From Palleronia pelagia (GTDB lineage Bacteria > Pseudomonadota > Alphaproteobacteria > Rhodobacterales > Rhodobacteraceae): 64,000 bases of DNA. The position numbers and the translations under genes were made by a program. The stretch covers positions 124,001 through 188,000 of the forward strand of contig NZ_FOCM01000004.1 in NCBI RefSeq assembly GCF_900110115.1, in the 5' to 3' direction. The notes beneath the pieces are model-generated. The model searched no databases. It had not been told where the DNA came from and saw nothing but the letters and a program-made list of their open reading frames with translations. Of this stretch, positions 8,394 through 18,267 are shown piece after piece (position 1 is the first letter of the stretch; every line of letters starts with the position of its first letter).

Positions 8394-9200
8394 ATGCGCT
8401 GGCTGACGATCCTTCTTCTCGGCCTCTGGGCGTCGATCGCCCGGGCCGAGTATCACGATGGCAAGACCGAGGTGGACCTGGAGCTTCTGCTGCTGGTCGA
8501 CGTCTCCCGCTCCATGAGCCCGGCCGAGCAGGAGATCCAGCGGCGCGGCTATGCCGAGGCCCTGGCCAGCGACGACGTGATCGAGGCGATCCTGGGCGGG
8601 CTGACGGGACGCATCGCGCTGTCCTACGTGGAATGGGCGGGCAGCTACAGCATCCGCACTGTGGTGGACTGGACGCTGATCGGCGCGGCCGAGGACGCCC
8701 GCGCCTTCGCCGACGGCATCGGGACCAGCCAGTTGGCCTCGATGCAGCGCACGTCGATCTCGGGGGCTCTGCGTTTCGGCATGGTGACCCTGCGCGACAA
8801 CGACTTTCGCGGGCTTCGGCGGGTCATCGACATCTCGGGCGACGGGCCCAATAACGAGGGCGGCCCGGTCGTCCCGGACCGCAACCGCGCCGTGGCCGAG
8901 GGGATCATCATCAACGGCCTGCCCCTGATGACCCGCGACGGACAGGGCAGCCGCTGGTATCTCGAGGATCTCGACGAGTATTACCGCGCCTGCGTCATCG
9001 GCGGACCCGGCGCCTTCGTCCTGCCCGTCCTTCGATGGGAGGAGTTCGCTCCCGCCATCAAGCGCAAGCTGATCCTCGAGATCGCGGGCCGCCAGCCTGA
9101 ACGCCTGTGGCGGGCGCAGGCCACCGCGCCGGCCGGGTACGATTGCCTCGTGGGGGAAAAGCGCTGGGAACGGATGCGCCGCATTTACGACCTTCCCTGA
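8394..9200 (+). CDS. secreted DUF1194 protein with von Willebrand A-like domain
   Basis: A 268-aa protein. The ATG at 8394 gives a clean signal peptide (MRWLTILLLGLWASIARA); a GTG five codons upstream is less likely. The mature protein opens with a vWA-type metal-site motif LLLVDVSRSMS (D36-x-S38-x-S40 of MIDAS). GLRRVIDISGDGPNN provides the later conserved Asp. DUF1194 proteins are predicted exported adhesion- or metal-binding modules with no defined function. It sits between dnaB and a metallo-hydrolase gene on the same strand. Family call is firm, function unknown. Confidence 0.82.
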   Translation: MRWLTILLLGLWASIARAEYHDGKTEVDLELLLLVDVSRSMSPAEQEIQRRGYAEALASDDVIEAILGGLTGRIALSYVEWAGSYSIRTVVDWTLIGAAEDARAFADGIGTSQLASMQRTSISGALRFGMVTLRDNDFRGLRRVIDISGDGPNNEGGPVVPDRNRAVAEGIIINGLPLMTRDGQGSRWYLEDLDEYYRACVIGGPGAFVLPVLRWEEFAPAIKRKLILEIAGRQPERLWRAQATAPAGYDCLVGEKRWERMRRIYDLP

Positions 9201-9246
9201 CTGTCCTATCACCGGGGCGGTTTTGCCCAAGCCCCCGGAGCGCGCC

Positions 9247-10611
9247 TTGCAGATCGAATTCGTCAACCACGCCTCGGTCCTGATATCGCACGGGGACGTC
9301 CGGCTGCTGACCGATCCCTGGTACCAGGGACCGGCTTTCCACAAGGGCTGGCGGCTGCTGGTCGAGACGCCCGACGACACCATCGCGGACCTTCTCGACC
9401 GGGTGACGCATATCTGGATCAGCCACGAACATCCCGACCACTTCTCGATCGGATTCTTCAAGCGCTGGGGCGACACGATCCGCGCGCGGGGCATCAAGCT
9501 GCTGTTCCAGGGGATCGAGGATCAGCGGGTGGCGGATTTCCTGCGCGCGCAGGGGTTCGACCTGACCGAGATGGACTTCGGTCGCCCCTACACGCTGGGC
9601 GCGGATTTCGAAGCGATCTGCCTGAAGGACGAATTCTACGACTCGCTGATCTCGATCCGCGCGGGCGGGCAGCACGTGCTGAACCTGAACGACTGCGCCG
9701 TGGCCGACGATGCGCGGGCCAAGGAGATCCACGATGTCGTCGGCGATTGCGACGTGCTGCTGACCCAGTTCAGCTATGCCGCGTGGAAGGGCGGGCGCGA
9801 GAACCGCGACTGGCGCGTGGCCGCCGCGCAGGAGAAGCTGAACAACATCCGCGTGCAGGCGCGCGCCTTCAAGCCGAAGCAGGTGATCCCCTTCGCGTCC
9901 TTCGTGGCCTTCGCCCACGTGCGCAACGCCTACCTGAACGATGCGGCCAACACGCCAGACGATGTCATCGCCGCCTTCAGGGACGCGGATTTCGACCTGC
10001 GCGTCATGCAGCCCGGCGACGTGACCGACGGCACCCCCGACCCCGAGGCCCACGCCCGCGCGGCCGAGTTCTGGCGCGCCGTCTACGCCCGGCCGCTGGA
10101 CGATCCCATGACCTATGGCAGCGTCGAGGACGACAAGATCCGCGCCTCGTTCGACGGCTGGCGCGACCGGGTCTTCGCCAACAACTCGCGCGCGGCCATG
10201 CGGCTGGCGCAGAAGCTCAGCCCGATCGCGGTGCTTCAGCCGGTGGTCATCCACACCGACGACACCGGGCAATCCTGGCGCATCGACCCGCCGGCCGGCA
10301 CGCTCGAGCCGACCGAGGCGAAGGCCGACCTGGTCATGCATTCCGAGTCGCTGAACTTCCTGTTCTCGAATTCCTTCGGGTTCGACACGCTGGGCGTCAA
10401 CGGCACCTTCGAAGAGGCGCGAACGGGCGGCTTTTCCCGCGCCGCGCGGTCGCTGGCGATCGAGAACCTGAACAACCTCGGCCTGCGCTTCGGGCCCGGA
10501 CTGCTGTTCGAGCCGCGGATCATCGGCGTGTTCCTCGAACGGTTGCGCAAGGTCAGCGCCCGGATGAAGGGCGTGGGCAAGACCGAGGCCCCAACCGGAA
10601 GGGACGCATGA
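9247..10611 (+). CDS. MBL-fold metallo-hydrolase
   Basis: About 454 aa. The TTG at 9247 is chosen because GGAG lies 8-11 nt upstream and the product then begins [12 protein letters not shown], the first beta strand of this family; a TTG at 9223 is an alternative. The zinc-ligand motif SHEHPDHF (59-66) and [11 protein letters not shown] are visible. The protein is longer than simple MBL enzymes; a C-terminal half of about 200 residues (from about 260) carries no motif I know. The architecture recalls UlaG/CMP-sialate hydroxylase-like MBL proteins, but no Rieske cysteines are present. It nearly abuts alr (ATGACATG junction). Substrate unknown. Confidence 0.75.
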   Translation: MQIEFVNHASVLISHGDVRLLTDPWYQGPAFHKGWRLLVETPDDTIADLLDRVTHIWISHEHPDHFSIGFFKRWGDTIRARGIKLLFQGIEDQRVADFLRAQGFDLTEMDFGRPYTLGADFEAICLKDEFYDSLISIRAGGQHVLNLNDCAVADDARAKEIHDVVGDCDVLLTQFSYAAWKGGRENRDWRVAAAQEKLNNIRVQARAFKPKQVIPFASFVAFAHVRNAYLNDAANTPDDVIAAFRDADFDLRVMQPGDVTDGTPDPEAHARAAEFWRAVYARPLDDPMTYGSVEDDKIRASFDGWRDRVFANNSRAAMRLAQKLSPIAVLQPVVIHTDDTGQSWRIDPPAGTLEPTEAKADLVMHSESLNFLFSNSFGFDTLGVNGTFEEARTGGFSRAARSLAIENLNNLGLRFGPGLLFEPRIIGVFLERLRKVSARMKGVGKTEAPTGRDA

Positions 10612-10612
10612 C

Positions 10613-11650
10613 ATGGCAAACGCGACGCTGACCATCGACCTGGGCGCGCTGAGCGACAACTGGCGCAGCCTCGACGCGGCCTCGGGCGAGGGCGTGGAGA
10701 CCGGCGCGGTGGTCAAGGCCAACGCCTATGGCCTTGGACTGGCGCGGGTCGCGCGCAGCCTGTCCGAGACGGGCGTGCGGTCCTTCTTCGTGGCCGAGGT
10801 GCAGGAGGGTGTCGCGCTGCGCCGCGCACTGGGCGACGGGCCGCAGATCTTCGTCTTCTCCGGCCACATGGACGGCGACACCGACGCGATCCGCAAGTTC
10901 GACCTGATCCCGCTGCTGAACTCGATCGAACAGATGACCCGCCACTTCGAGGCGCTGTCGGGCAGCCCCTTCGGCGTGCAGCTCGACACCGGGATGAACC
11001 GCCTGGGCCTAGAGCCGGCCGAGTGGGACGCCGCCCGCCGCATCGTGCTGGGACAGGGACCGAAGCTGGTGATGAGCCATCTTGCCTGCGCCGATGAGCC
11101 CGACGACCCCATGAACGCGCGGCAATTGCAGGCCTTCCACGACATGACCGACGGCATCGACGCGCCCCGGTCGCTGGCCGCCACGGGCGGGATCCTCCTA
11201 GGGTCGGACTACCACTTCGACATGACGCGGCCGGGCGTCGGCCTTTATGGCGGGCTGCCCTTCGCGGACGCGAAACCGGTGGTGCACCTGCGGGTGCCGA
11301 TCATCCAGACCCGCGACGTCGCCCCGGGCGAGGCGGTCGGCTACGGCGCGTCGTGGCTGGCGGACGAACCCGCGCGCATCGCCACGGTCCAAGCGGGTTA
11401 CGCCGACGGGCTGATCCGCCTGATGGGCGACCGCACGGTGATGTTCGCGGGCGATATCCCCTGCCCGCTGGCCGGCCGCGTGTCCATGGACATGCTGACG
11501 GTCGACATCACCCATCTGGACGAGGTGCCCGACCACCTGGTCATGCTGGGCACCCAGCAGGGCGTCGACGACCTGGCCGACGCGGCGCGCACCATCGGGT
11601 ACGAGATCCTGACCTCGCTCGGATCACGCTACGATCGCAGCTACATCTGA
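10613..11650 (+). CDS. alr: alanine racemase
   Basis: A 345-aa PLP enzyme that converts L- to D-alanine for peptidoglycan. The PLP lysine is in [10 protein letters not shown] (K35), the second catalytic base Tyr is in AVGYGASW (Y244), and RPGVGLYGG and AGRVSMDM are family blocks. It starts one base after the upstream metallo-hydrolase stop, so the two are probably co-translated, although no shared pathway is known. Cytoplasmic dimer in known members. Length is slightly below that of E. coli Alr but complete. Confidence 0.95.
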   Translation: MANATLTIDLGALSDNWRSLDAASGEGVETGAVVKANAYGLGLARVARSLSETGVRSFFVAEVQEGVALRRALGDGPQIFVFSGHMDGDTDAIRKFDLIPLLNSIEQMTRHFEALSGSPFGVQLDTGMNRLGLEPAEWDAARRIVLGQGPKLVMSHLACADEPDDPMNARQLQAFHDMTDGIDAPRSLAATGGILLGSDYHFDMTRPGVGLYGGLPFADAKPVVHLRVPIIQTRDVAPGEAVGYGASWLADEPARIATVQAGYADGLIRLMGDRTVMFAGDIPCPLAGRVSMDMLTVDITHLDEVPDHLVMLGTQQGVDDLADAARTIGYEILTSLGSRYDRSYI

Positions 11651-11954
11651 TTGGGCGCCGCCTGGCGCCTATCGGGCCCCGGGTGTGACACTGTTCCGGA
11701 AACCGAAACAATCGCCCTTGAAGCATCCTCGGGACGGCATTCGGCACGGCATTTGCGTGCGGAGCCCCGGGGGGCAGCGAGAAAAGGCCCTTTGCGGGGC
11801 ATCCGGCGGCTAACCCCCTGCGTTCCGGGTCGCTTTATCGCCGGTTTTCCGGGCATTACGCCTGAACCGCCTTTGCGACGGAACCGAAGCGGCCAAAAAT
11901 AATTGACCTCGGCAAGCGGGAAATCGCTTAAGATGTGAGTCGGGGATTTTTGAA
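11651..11954. other. intergenic stretch after alr
   Basis: About 304 nt without a gene. A short GC-rich palindrome (GGCGCC-GCCT-GGCGCC) lies just after alr. An AT-richer segment from about 11895 carries TTGACC (11903-11908) and, 17 nt on, GCTTAA, a weak promoter candidate for the gene at 11955. No RNA gene or repeat was recognised. Confidence 0.4.
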
Positions 11955-12722
11955 ATGTCGCATTCTGCAAAAGCCTTTCGCCGGTCAGCCGCCGCGCAGA
12001 TCCAATGGATCGCCTCGGCCCTGATCGTCGTGGCGGGTCTGACGCTCGCGAGCGTGACCCTGGCCGGTGCCCTGGGATACCTCCCCGTGCTGACCCTGCC
12101 CCTGCAATTCGGCGACACGCTGTTGCCGCAGGCGGGGCTTCTGGTGCAGGCGGGTCTCGCGATTTTCCTGCTCGCCATCGTCGCCTGCCTGCCCTCGGGG
12201 ATGCGGACGCTGGCGCTTGAGACCAGCCACCGCGACTTCCAGATCTCCATGTCCGACGTGGCCGAGGCCTATCGCATCTGCCACGCCGCCGACCGGGGCG
12301 GCGTGTTCATGCTGTCGGAACAGTTCGACGCGGTGAAGGAGCGGATCAAGTACATGCGCGACCATCCCGACCTTGGCCATCTCGAACCCGATATCCTCGA
12401 AACCGCGGCCGAGATGTCTTACGCCAGCCGTGAACTGGCCGAGACCTACAGCGACGAGAACGTGGCCCGCGCCCGCAGCTTCCTGGCCCATCGCCAGGAA
12501 GAGGTCGCGATCTACGAGGATCGCATCGACCGCGCCCTGACCGCCTGTCGCGACCTGCGCCGCCAGCGCGAGGCCGTGGGCGTCGACGAGGACATGATCG
12601 AAAGCCGCCTGCGTGCGATGGACGAGGAATTCGGCCCCCTTCTGGCCGAGCTGGGCTATGAGCGTCAGCGCGGCAACGTGATCGCCCTGCCCGCCGCGAC
12701 GAAGGGCATGGCGGCGGAGTGA
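11955..12722 (+). CDS. two-helix membrane protein with coiled-coil tail, unknown function
   Basis: A 255-aa protein. Two hydrophobic segments (about 17-43 and 58-80) anchor it in the inner membrane. The remaining 170 residues are charged and helical (RIKYMRDHPDLGHLEPDILETAAEM; repeated Glu/Arg heptad-like stretches), suggesting a cytoplasmic coiled coil. I recall similar roseobacter proteins being labelled DNA repair protein, probably because they sit next to radA; nothing in the sequence supports a repair role. It ends 36 nt before radA on the same strand. Confidence 0.6.
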   Translation: MSHSAKAFRRSAAAQIQWIASALIVVAGLTLASVTLAGALGYLPVLTLPLQFGDTLLPQAGLLVQAGLAIFLLAIVACLPSGMRTLALETSHRDFQISMSDVAEAYRICHAADRGGVFMLSEQFDAVKERIKYMRDHPDLGHLEPDILETAAEMSYASRELAETYSDENVARARSFLAHRQEEVAIYEDRIDRALTACRDLRRQREAVGVDEDMIESRLRAMDEEFGPLLAELGYERQRGNVIALPAATKGMAAE

Positions 12723-12758
12723 TCTTGCACGACTCTGCCTGTTTCGGCAGAAGGACGC

Positions 12759-14123
12759 ATGGCGAAAACCCCCGATTTCATCTGTCAGTCCTGCGGCGCG
12801 ACCTATTCCAAGTGGTCGGGCCGCTGCGACGCGTGCGGCGCGTGGAACACCATCGTCGAAGAGGCGCCGCTGTCCGCGGGACCGGCCTCGAAATCCTTGG
12901 GCAAGAAGCGCGGGCGCGGCATGGCGCTGGTGGATCTCGCCACCGAGGAGACGCCGCCACCGCGCACGCAATCCGGCCTGGCCGAGCTTGACCGCGTTCT
13001 GGGCGGCGGCCTTGTCCCCGCCAGCGCGATCCTCGTGGGCGGCGATCCCGGCATCGGCAAATCCACCCTGCTTCTCCAGGGCGCGGCCGCCTTCGCCGCG
13101 TCGGGGCTGAAGACCGTCTACGTTTCGGGCGAGGAGGCCAGCGCCCAGGTCCGCATGCGCGCGCAGCGGCTGGGCCTCGGGCAGGCGCCCGTCCAGCTGG
13201 CCGCCGAGACCAACCTGCGCGAGATCCTGACGACGCTCGAGGCCGAGAAGCCCGATCTGGCCATCATCGACTCGGTCCAGACCATGTGGGCCGACAACGT
13301 CGAAAGCGCGCCGGGCAGCGTCAGCCAGGTGCGCGCCGCCGCGCACGAGCTTACGACCTTCGCCAAGCGCCACGGCATGAGCGTGATCCTGGTGGGACAC
13401 GTCACCAAGGAAGGCCAGATCGCCGGGCCACGCGTGGTCGAGCACATGGTCGACACGGTGCTCTATTTCGAGGGCGAGCGCGGCCACCAGTTCCGCATCC
13501 TGCGCGCGGTCAAGAACCGCTTCGGTCCCGCCGACGAGATCGGCGTCTTCGAGATGACCGGCGGCGGCCTGGCCGAGGTGGCCAATCCCAGCGCGCTGTT
13601 CCTGGGGGACCGCGACCGGCCCAGCCCCGGCAGCGCGGTGTTCGCCGGGATCGAGGGCTCGCGCCCCGTGCTGTGCGAGATCCAGGCACTTGTCGCCCCC
13701 ACGCCCCACGCGCAACCGCGTCGGCAGGCGGTGGGCTGGGATACCGGGCGGCTGGCGATGATCCTCGCCGTGCTCGAGGCGCGCTGCGCCGTTCCGTTCC
13801 AGGGGCTGGACGTCTACCTGAACATCGCGGGCGGGTTGCGCGTGCGCGAACCGGCCGCCGACCTGGCCGTCGCGCTGGCGCTTCTCAGCGCGCGCGAGGA
13901 CACCGCCCTGCCCCCGCAATCGGTCGTCTTCGGCGAAATCAGCCTCTCGGGTGCGCTGCGCCCCGCCGGGCAGACCGAAAACAGGTTGAAAGAAGCCGCG
14001 AAACTTGGTTTCTCGACGGCAATCGCGCCAAAGGCGAGCAAGACGCAGGCTTCCCAGGACATGCGCATCACCAGTTATCCCGACATGGCCACGCTCGTGG
14101 GCGACATGTTCGGCGCCGGATAA
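12759..14123 (+). CDS. radA: DNA repair protein RadA
   Basis: A 454-aa RecA-family ATPase that promotes branch migration in recombination. The N-terminal zinc finger has C9, C12, C23 and C26 (CQSC...CDAC). Walker A is GGDPGIGKST (94-103), the RadA-specific KNRFG is at 252-256, and a Lon-protease-like C-terminal domain follows (QGLDVYLNIAGG to the end). All key residues are present. The downstream cvpA gene begins 11 nt later, so the two form an operon, as in other Rhodobacterales. Confidence 0.96.
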   Translation: MAKTPDFICQSCGATYSKWSGRCDACGAWNTIVEEAPLSAGPASKSLGKKRGRGMALVDLATEETPPPRTQSGLAELDRVLGGGLVPASAILVGGDPGIGKSTLLLQGAAAFAASGLKTVYVSGEEASAQVRMRAQRLGLGQAPVQLAAETNLREILTTLEAEKPDLAIIDSVQTMWADNVESAPGSVSQVRAAAHELTTFAKRHGMSVILVGHVTKEGQIAGPRVVEHMVDTVLYFEGERGHQFRILRAVKNRFGPADEIGVFEMTGGGLAEVANPSALFLGDRDRPSPGSAVFAGIEGSRPVLCEIQALVAPTPHAQPRRQAVGWDTGRLAMILAVLEARCAVPFQGLDVYLNIAGGLRVREPAADLAVALALLSAREDTALPPQSVVFGEISLSGALRPAGQTENRLKEAAKLGFSTAIAPKASKTQASQDMRITSYPDMATLVGDMFGAG

Positions 14124-14134
14124 GGACAGGCTTC

Positions 14135-14689
14135 ATGGACGGCTTCACCCTCGTCGACGGTATCGTGGCCGCGGTCATCGTGGTGTCGGCCCTTCTGGCC
14201 TACAGCCGCGGCTTCGTGCGCGAGGCCATGGCCATCGTCGGCTGGATCGCCGCGGCGATCGCGGCTTTCGTCCTGGCCCCGCCGGTGCAGCCGCTGGTGC
14301 GCGAGCTTCCGGTGATCGGCGACTTCCTTGGCGACAGCTGCGAATTGTCGATCATCGCCGCCTTCGCGGCGGTGTTCGCCGTCGCCCTCGTGGTCGCGTC
14401 GATCTTCACGCCGCTTCTGTCAGGCGCGATCCGCGACTCTGCACTGGGCGGGGTCGACCAGGGCGCGGGCTTTCTCTTCGGGGTGGCCCGCGGCGTGCTG
14501 CTCGTCGCCGTGGCCTTCATCGTCTACGACCGCGTCGCCGCGACCGAATCGATGCCCATGGTCGACAACAGCCGCACCGCGCAGATCTTCGCCCGGTCGC
14601 AAAGCGATCTGGACAGCGCCATCCCCGATGACGCCCCGGGCTGGATCGTCGAGCAGTACGAAAGCCTGGTCAGCGTCTGTGAGGGCTAG
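14135..14689 (+). CDS. cvpA: CvpA family membrane protein
   Basis: A 184-aa inner-membrane protein with four hydrophobic segments, starting MDGFTLVDGIVAAVIVVSALL. The YSRGFVREAMAIVGW block (about 28-42) and GGVDQGAGFLFGVARG (about 105-120) are CvpA signatures. CvpA homologues affect envelope tolerance and, in E. coli, colicin V production; the gene classically sits upstream of purF. Here an Lrp/LysE pair is wedged between it and purF. The start at 14135 follows AAGGACAGGCTTC. Its stop codon overlaps the stop of the convergent Lrp gene. Confidence 0.88.
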   Translation: MDGFTLVDGIVAAVIVVSALLAYSRGFVREAMAIVGWIAAAIAAFVLAPPVQPLVRELPVIGDFLGDSCELSIIAAFAAVFAVALVVASIFTPLLSGAIRDSALGGVDQGAGFLFGVARGVLLVAVAFIVYDRVAATESMPMVDNSRTAQIFARSQSDLDSAIPDDAPGWIVEQYESLVSVCEG

Positions 14690-15129
14690 GCCCGCTCGTC
14701 CTTGGGGCTTCCCATCACCACGTGGGTGGTGATCGAGCTCAGCTGCGGCAGGGCGCCCAGCACCTCGGTATGGAAGTGCTTGAAGGCGGCGAGGTCCGCC
14801 GCCTCGACCCGCAGCAGGTATTCCACCACGCCGGTGATGTTGTGGCATTCGACCACCTCGGGCGCACGGTCCATCGCCGCCTCGAAGGCCGCCTGGGCGT
14901 CGCGGGTATGCAGGCTCAGCCCCACGGTCAGGTAGGCCACGAAGCCAAGGCCCCGCCGCGCCGGGTCGATCCGCGCGCGGTAGCCCGTGATGACCCCCGC
15001 CCGCTCCAGCGCGCCGACCCGCCGCAGGCAGGCCGAGGGCGACAGCCCGACCCGGTCGGCCAGCGCCAGGTTGCTGATCCGCGCCTCGGCCGACAGTACG
15101 CGCAATATTCGGTCGTCAATCGCATCCAT
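14686..15129 (-). CDS. Lrp/AsnC family transcriptional regulator
   Basis: A 147-aa protein. An N-terminal winged helix (MDAIDDRILRVLSAEARISN; recognition region around LSPSACLRRV) is followed by an AsnC/RAM ligand-binding domain (about 65-140) with GVVEYLLRVEAADL. These regulators sense amino acids and form octamers. It is divergent from a LysE-type exporter, with a 107-nt shared control region containing a TTGCGCGCAA palindrome, so it most likely controls that exporter in response to an amino acid. It overlaps the convergent cvpA stop by 4 nt. Confidence 0.9.
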   Translation of the reverse strand: MDAIDDRILRVLSAEARISNLALADRVGLSPSACLRRVGALERAGVITGYRARIDPARRGLGFVAYLTVGLSLHTRDAQAAFEAAMDRAPEVVECHNITGVVEYLLRVEAADLAAFKHFHTEVLGALPQLSSITTHVVMGSPKDERA

Positions 15130-15200
15130 GCCAACAGTCTACGGCGCGGAAGCCGTCTCATCCACGCAAATTCGCAACCAATCACCGCTGAAACGGCAGG

Positions 15201-15216
15201 ATATTGCGCGCAAGAT
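15201..15216. promoter_or_regulatory. palindrome in the lrp-lysE control region
   Basis: AT-A-TTGCGCGCAA-G-AT is a 16-nt palindrome with one mismatched pair, centred 28 nt before the LysE-type start codon and about 80 nt from the Lrp-type start. Its position between a regulator and its probable target makes it a candidate operator. Confidence 0.4.
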
Positions 15217-15236
15217 AACGAACACCCCGGATCGTC

Positions 15237-15827
15237 ATGGCCCCCGACACCTTCCTCGCCCTCCTGACCTTCGCCATCGTGGCCACCGTCACGCCGGGGC
15301 CCAACAACGTCATGGTCATGGCCTCGGGCGCCAATTTCGGGCTGCGCCGGACCCTGCCGCACATGCTGGGAATCACCTTCGGGTTCGGGGCGATGATCGC
15401 GCTGGTCGGCGTGGGGGTGATGCGGGCGTTCGACGCTTGGCCGCCCAGCTACACCGTGATGCAGGTGCTCTGCGCGGCCTACCTGCTCTACCTCGCGTAC
15501 CGCATCGCCACGGCCCCGCCGCCGGGTGCCGCGGGGCCCCGCGCCCGGCCGTTCACCGCCCTCCAGGCCGCCGCGTTCCAGTGGATCAATCCCAAGGCCT
15601 GGGCGATGGGACTGGCAGCGGTGACGCTTTATGCCCCCACTCGCGCGGCGGAGTCGGTGCTGATCGTCGCGGGGACCTTCATGCTGGTCGCCATGCCCTG
15701 CATCGCGATCTGGGTGATGGCGGGCCAGGGGCTGGCCCGCGCGCTGACATCGCCCTTTCGCCGGCGCCTGTTCAATGGGCTCATGGCCGGCGGATTGATC
15801 CTGTCCCTCGCCCCCGCGCTGATCTGA
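15237..15827 (+). CDS. LysE family translocator
   Basis: A 196-aa, six-segment inner-membrane exporter. TPGPNNVMVMASGANFG (19-35) is the LysE/RhtB signature, and FQWINPKAWAMGL is the matching motif in the second half. Members export amino acids or derivatives to prevent overload. It is divergent from an Lrp/AsnC regulator, the normal pairing for amino-acid-induced export. The exported amino acid cannot be read from the sequence. The start at 15237 has only a weak RBS. Confidence 0.88.
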   Translation: MAPDTFLALLTFAIVATVTPGPNNVMVMASGANFGLRRTLPHMLGITFGFGAMIALVGVGVMRAFDAWPPSYTVMQVLCAAYLLYLAYRIATAPPPGAAGPRARPFTALQAAAFQWINPKAWAMGLAAVTLYAPTRAAESVLIVAGTFMLVAMPCIAIWVMAGQGLARALTSPFRRRLFNGLMAGGLILSLAPALI

Positions 15828-15915
15828 CCGCGTCTCGGCACCGGGCCGAGGGTGACAGTGGCATGACAAGGGACTATGTGTGCCGCGACCCACCCAGAGA
15901 TTCGGGATCCGTGCC

Positions 15916-17409
15916 ATGCGCAGCCTGCCCCCCGCCCATCCGTTCGACACGTCGCACCTGCGCGACGCCGGGCACGACGACAAGCTGCGCGAGGAATGCG
16001 GCGTCTTCGGCGTCTGCGGGGTCGAGGACGCGGCCAACTTCGTCGCCCTGGGCCTGCACGCGCTGCAGCACCGCGGGCAGGAAGCCGGGGGCATCGTCAG
16101 CTACCATCCCGACCACGGCTTCAACTCGGCCCGCCGCTTCGGCTATGTCCGCGACAATTTCACCAAGCAGTCGCTGATGGACACCTTGCCCGGCGGGTTG
16201 GCAATCGGGCATGTGCGCTATTCCACGGCCGGCTCCAAGGGCAACACCCAGATCCGCGACGTGCAACCCTTCTTCGGCGAATTCTCGATGGGCGGCGCGG
16301 CCATCGCCCACAATGGCAACATCGTGAATGCCGACGCGCTGCGGTGCGAGTTGATCGACCGCGGCTCGATCTTCCAGTCGTCCTCGGACAGCGAATGCAT
16401 CATCCACCTCATGGCCCGTTCGCTCCAGCGCAAGGTGCCCGAGCGGATGCAGGACGCGCTGCGCCGGGTTGAGGGGGCCTTCTCCATCGTCGCCATGACC
16501 CGCACCAAGCTGATCGGCGTGCGCGACCCGCTGGGCGTACGTCCCCTTGTCCTGGGCCGGCTCGGCGACGGCTATGCCCTGTCGTCCGAGACCTGCGCGC
16601 TGGACATCTGCGGGGCCGAGTTCCTGCGCGAGATCGAGCCGGGCGAGATGGTCGTCATCGAGGACGGTCAGGTCACTTCGCACCGCCCGTTCCAGGCCGA
16701 GCGTCCGCGCTTCTGCATCTTCGAGCACGTCTATTTCTCGCGGCCCGACTCGATTCTCGGGGGCCGGTCCGTCTACGAGACGCGCCGCCAGATCGGCGTC
16801 GAACTGGCGCGCGAGGCGCCGGTGGAGGCCGACCTGGTCTGCCCCGTGCCCGACTCCGGCACACCGGCGGCCATCGGGTTCAGCCAGGAATCCGGCATCC
16901 CCTACGCCATGGGGATCATCCGTAACCAGTATATGGGCCGGACCTTCATCGAACCGACCGAGCAGATCCGCAACATGGGCGTGCGGCTGAAGCTGAACGT
17001 GAACCGGGCCCTCATCCGCGGCAAGCGGGTCATTCTGGTCGACGACAGCGTGGTGCGCGGCACGACCAGCATCAAGATCCGCGAGATGATCCTCGATGCC
17101 GGCGCGAAAGAGGTCCATTTCCGCATCGCCTCGCCCCCCACCGCCTGGCCCTGCTTCTACGGCGTCGACACGCCCGAACGCGAAAAGCTGCTGGCGGCTA
17201 CCATGTCCGAGGACGAGATGTGCGCCCACCTGGGGATGGATTCGCTGAATTTCATCTCGCTCGACGGACTTTACCGCGCCGTGGGCGAGACCGCTGGGCG
17301 CGACCCCGAGCGTCCGCAATACTGCGATGCCTGTTTCTCGGGCGACTACCCGGTGCGCCCCGCCGACGGGATCGAGAAGGGGTTTAAGATGAAGGAAGCC
17401 GCCGAATAG
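15916..17409 (+). CDS. purF: amidophosphoribosyltransferase
   Basis: About 497 aa. It makes phosphoribosylamine from PRPP and glutamine, the first step of purine synthesis. After a 27-residue propeptide the mature enzyme would start at Cys28 (ECGVFGV), the N-terminal nucleophile of the Ntn glutaminase domain. LQHRGQEAGGI, RYSTAGSKGNTQ and HNGNIVNA line the glutamine site. The PRPP loop is DDSVVRGTTS (376-385). The ATG at 15916 is preferred; a GTG at 15880 would only lengthen the propeptide. Cys residues near the C-terminus (YCDACFSG) are typical. Cytoplasmic. Confidence 0.95.
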   Translation: MRSLPPAHPFDTSHLRDAGHDDKLREECGVFGVCGVEDAANFVALGLHALQHRGQEAGGIVSYHPDHGFNSARRFGYVRDNFTKQSLMDTLPGGLAIGHVRYSTAGSKGNTQIRDVQPFFGEFSMGGAAIAHNGNIVNADALRCELIDRGSIFQSSSDSECIIHLMARSLQRKVPERMQDALRRVEGAFSIVAMTRTKLIGVRDPLGVRPLVLGRLGDGYALSSETCALDICGAEFLREIEPGEMVVIEDGQVTSHRPFQAERPRFCIFEHVYFSRPDSILGGRSVYETRRQIGVELAREAPVEADLVCPVPDSGTPAAIGFSQESGIPYAMGIIRNQYMGRTFIEPTEQIRNMGVRLKLNVNRALIRGKRVILVDDSVVRGTTSIKIREMILDAGAKEVHFRIASPPTAWPCFYGVDTPEREKLLAATMSEDEMCAHLGMDSLNFISLDGLYRAVGETAGRDPERPQYCDACFSGDYPVRPADGIEKGFKMKEAAE

Positions 17410-17440
17410 CACCGCGGTAGCGCCCGCGCGCCGCCCCCGG

Positions 17441-17461
17441 CTTCATCTTTCCAAAAATACC
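17441..17461 (-). repeat. dispersed 21-nt intergenic repeat, copy 1
   Basis: On the minus strand this reads GGTATTT, two bases (TT), then GGAAAGATGAAG. The same 21-mer, differing only at its two central bases, recurs at 22475 and 38009. It lies between purF and the SDR gene. Function unknown. Confidence 0.75.
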
Positions 17462-17547
17462 TGAATCCTGCGCCGGGCCGCCCGCGCGACGTGCCGCCGG
17501 GTGCGCAAGCGCTTGACGCCGCACGTCCGACGAAGCACATCGCGCCC

Positions 17548-18189
17548 ATGACCAAACTTGCCCTCATCACCGGCGCGTCCCGCGGACTCGGCGCCGCCCT
17601 GGCCGAGGCCCTGGCGCCCGGCCACCACGTCATGGCAGTCGCCCGGACCACCGGCGCGCTGGAAGAGCTCGACGACCGCATCAAGGCCCGCGGCGGCGAC
17701 GCGACGCTCGCGCCCATGGATGTGACCGACGCGGGCGCCATGGCGCATATGTGCCGCAGCATCTTCGACCGCTGGGGCCACTTGGACCTGTGGCTGCATT
17801 GCGCGATCCACGCCGCGCCGCTGACCCCGGCGGGCCAGATCGACGCGCGCGACTGGAAGAAAAGCGTCGACGTGAACGCCAACGCCACCGCCACGCTGAT
17901 CCCCATGGTCGAGCCTCTGCTGCGCGCCGCGCCCGAGGGCCGCGCCGTCTTCTTCGACGACGACCGTGCGGGGCAGAAGTTCTTCGGCTCCTACGGGGCG
18001 ACCAAGGCCACGCAGATCGCCTTGGCCCGCAGCTGGCAGGCCGAAACGCGGAACACGGGCCCCCGGGTCGACATCCTGACGCCCGCGCCCATGCCCACCG
18101 CCACGCGCGGACGGTTCTTTCCGGGCGAGGACCGGTCACAGCTGGCAACCTGCGCGGACGAGGCCACACGCCTTTTGGCGATGCTCTGA
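17548..18189 (+). CDS. SDR-fold protein with degenerate active site
   Basis: A 213-aa Rossmann protein of the short-chain dehydrogenase type. The cofactor motif TGASRGLGAAL (9-19) is intact and a YGATK motif (Tyr/Lys pair) follows. The usual NNAG is replaced by LHCAIHA, and the position 13 residues before the Tyr, normally the catalytic Ser, falls in an FFDDD stretch with no Ser. It therefore may bind a nucleotide without being a normal dehydrogenase. The start at 17548 places the cofactor motif at the N-terminus; an extension to 17491 has no support. It follows purF and precedes surE. Confidence 0.72.
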   Translation: MTKLALITGASRGLGAALAEALAPGHHVMAVARTTGALEELDDRIKARGGDATLAPMDVTDAGAMAHMCRSIFDRWGHLDLWLHCAIHAAPLTPAGQIDARDWKKSVDVNANATATLIPMVEPLLRAAPEGRAVFFDDDRAGQKFFGSYGATKATQIALARSWQAETRNTGPRVDILTPAPMPTATRGRFFPGEDRSQLATCADEATRLLAML

Positions 18190-18267
18190 CATCCCTTGCG
18201 CATCCTTGCCGCGCGCCCGCCGCTCGCCTAGACCCGGGTAAAGCGAGCGGACGCAGCCGGGGGCAAC

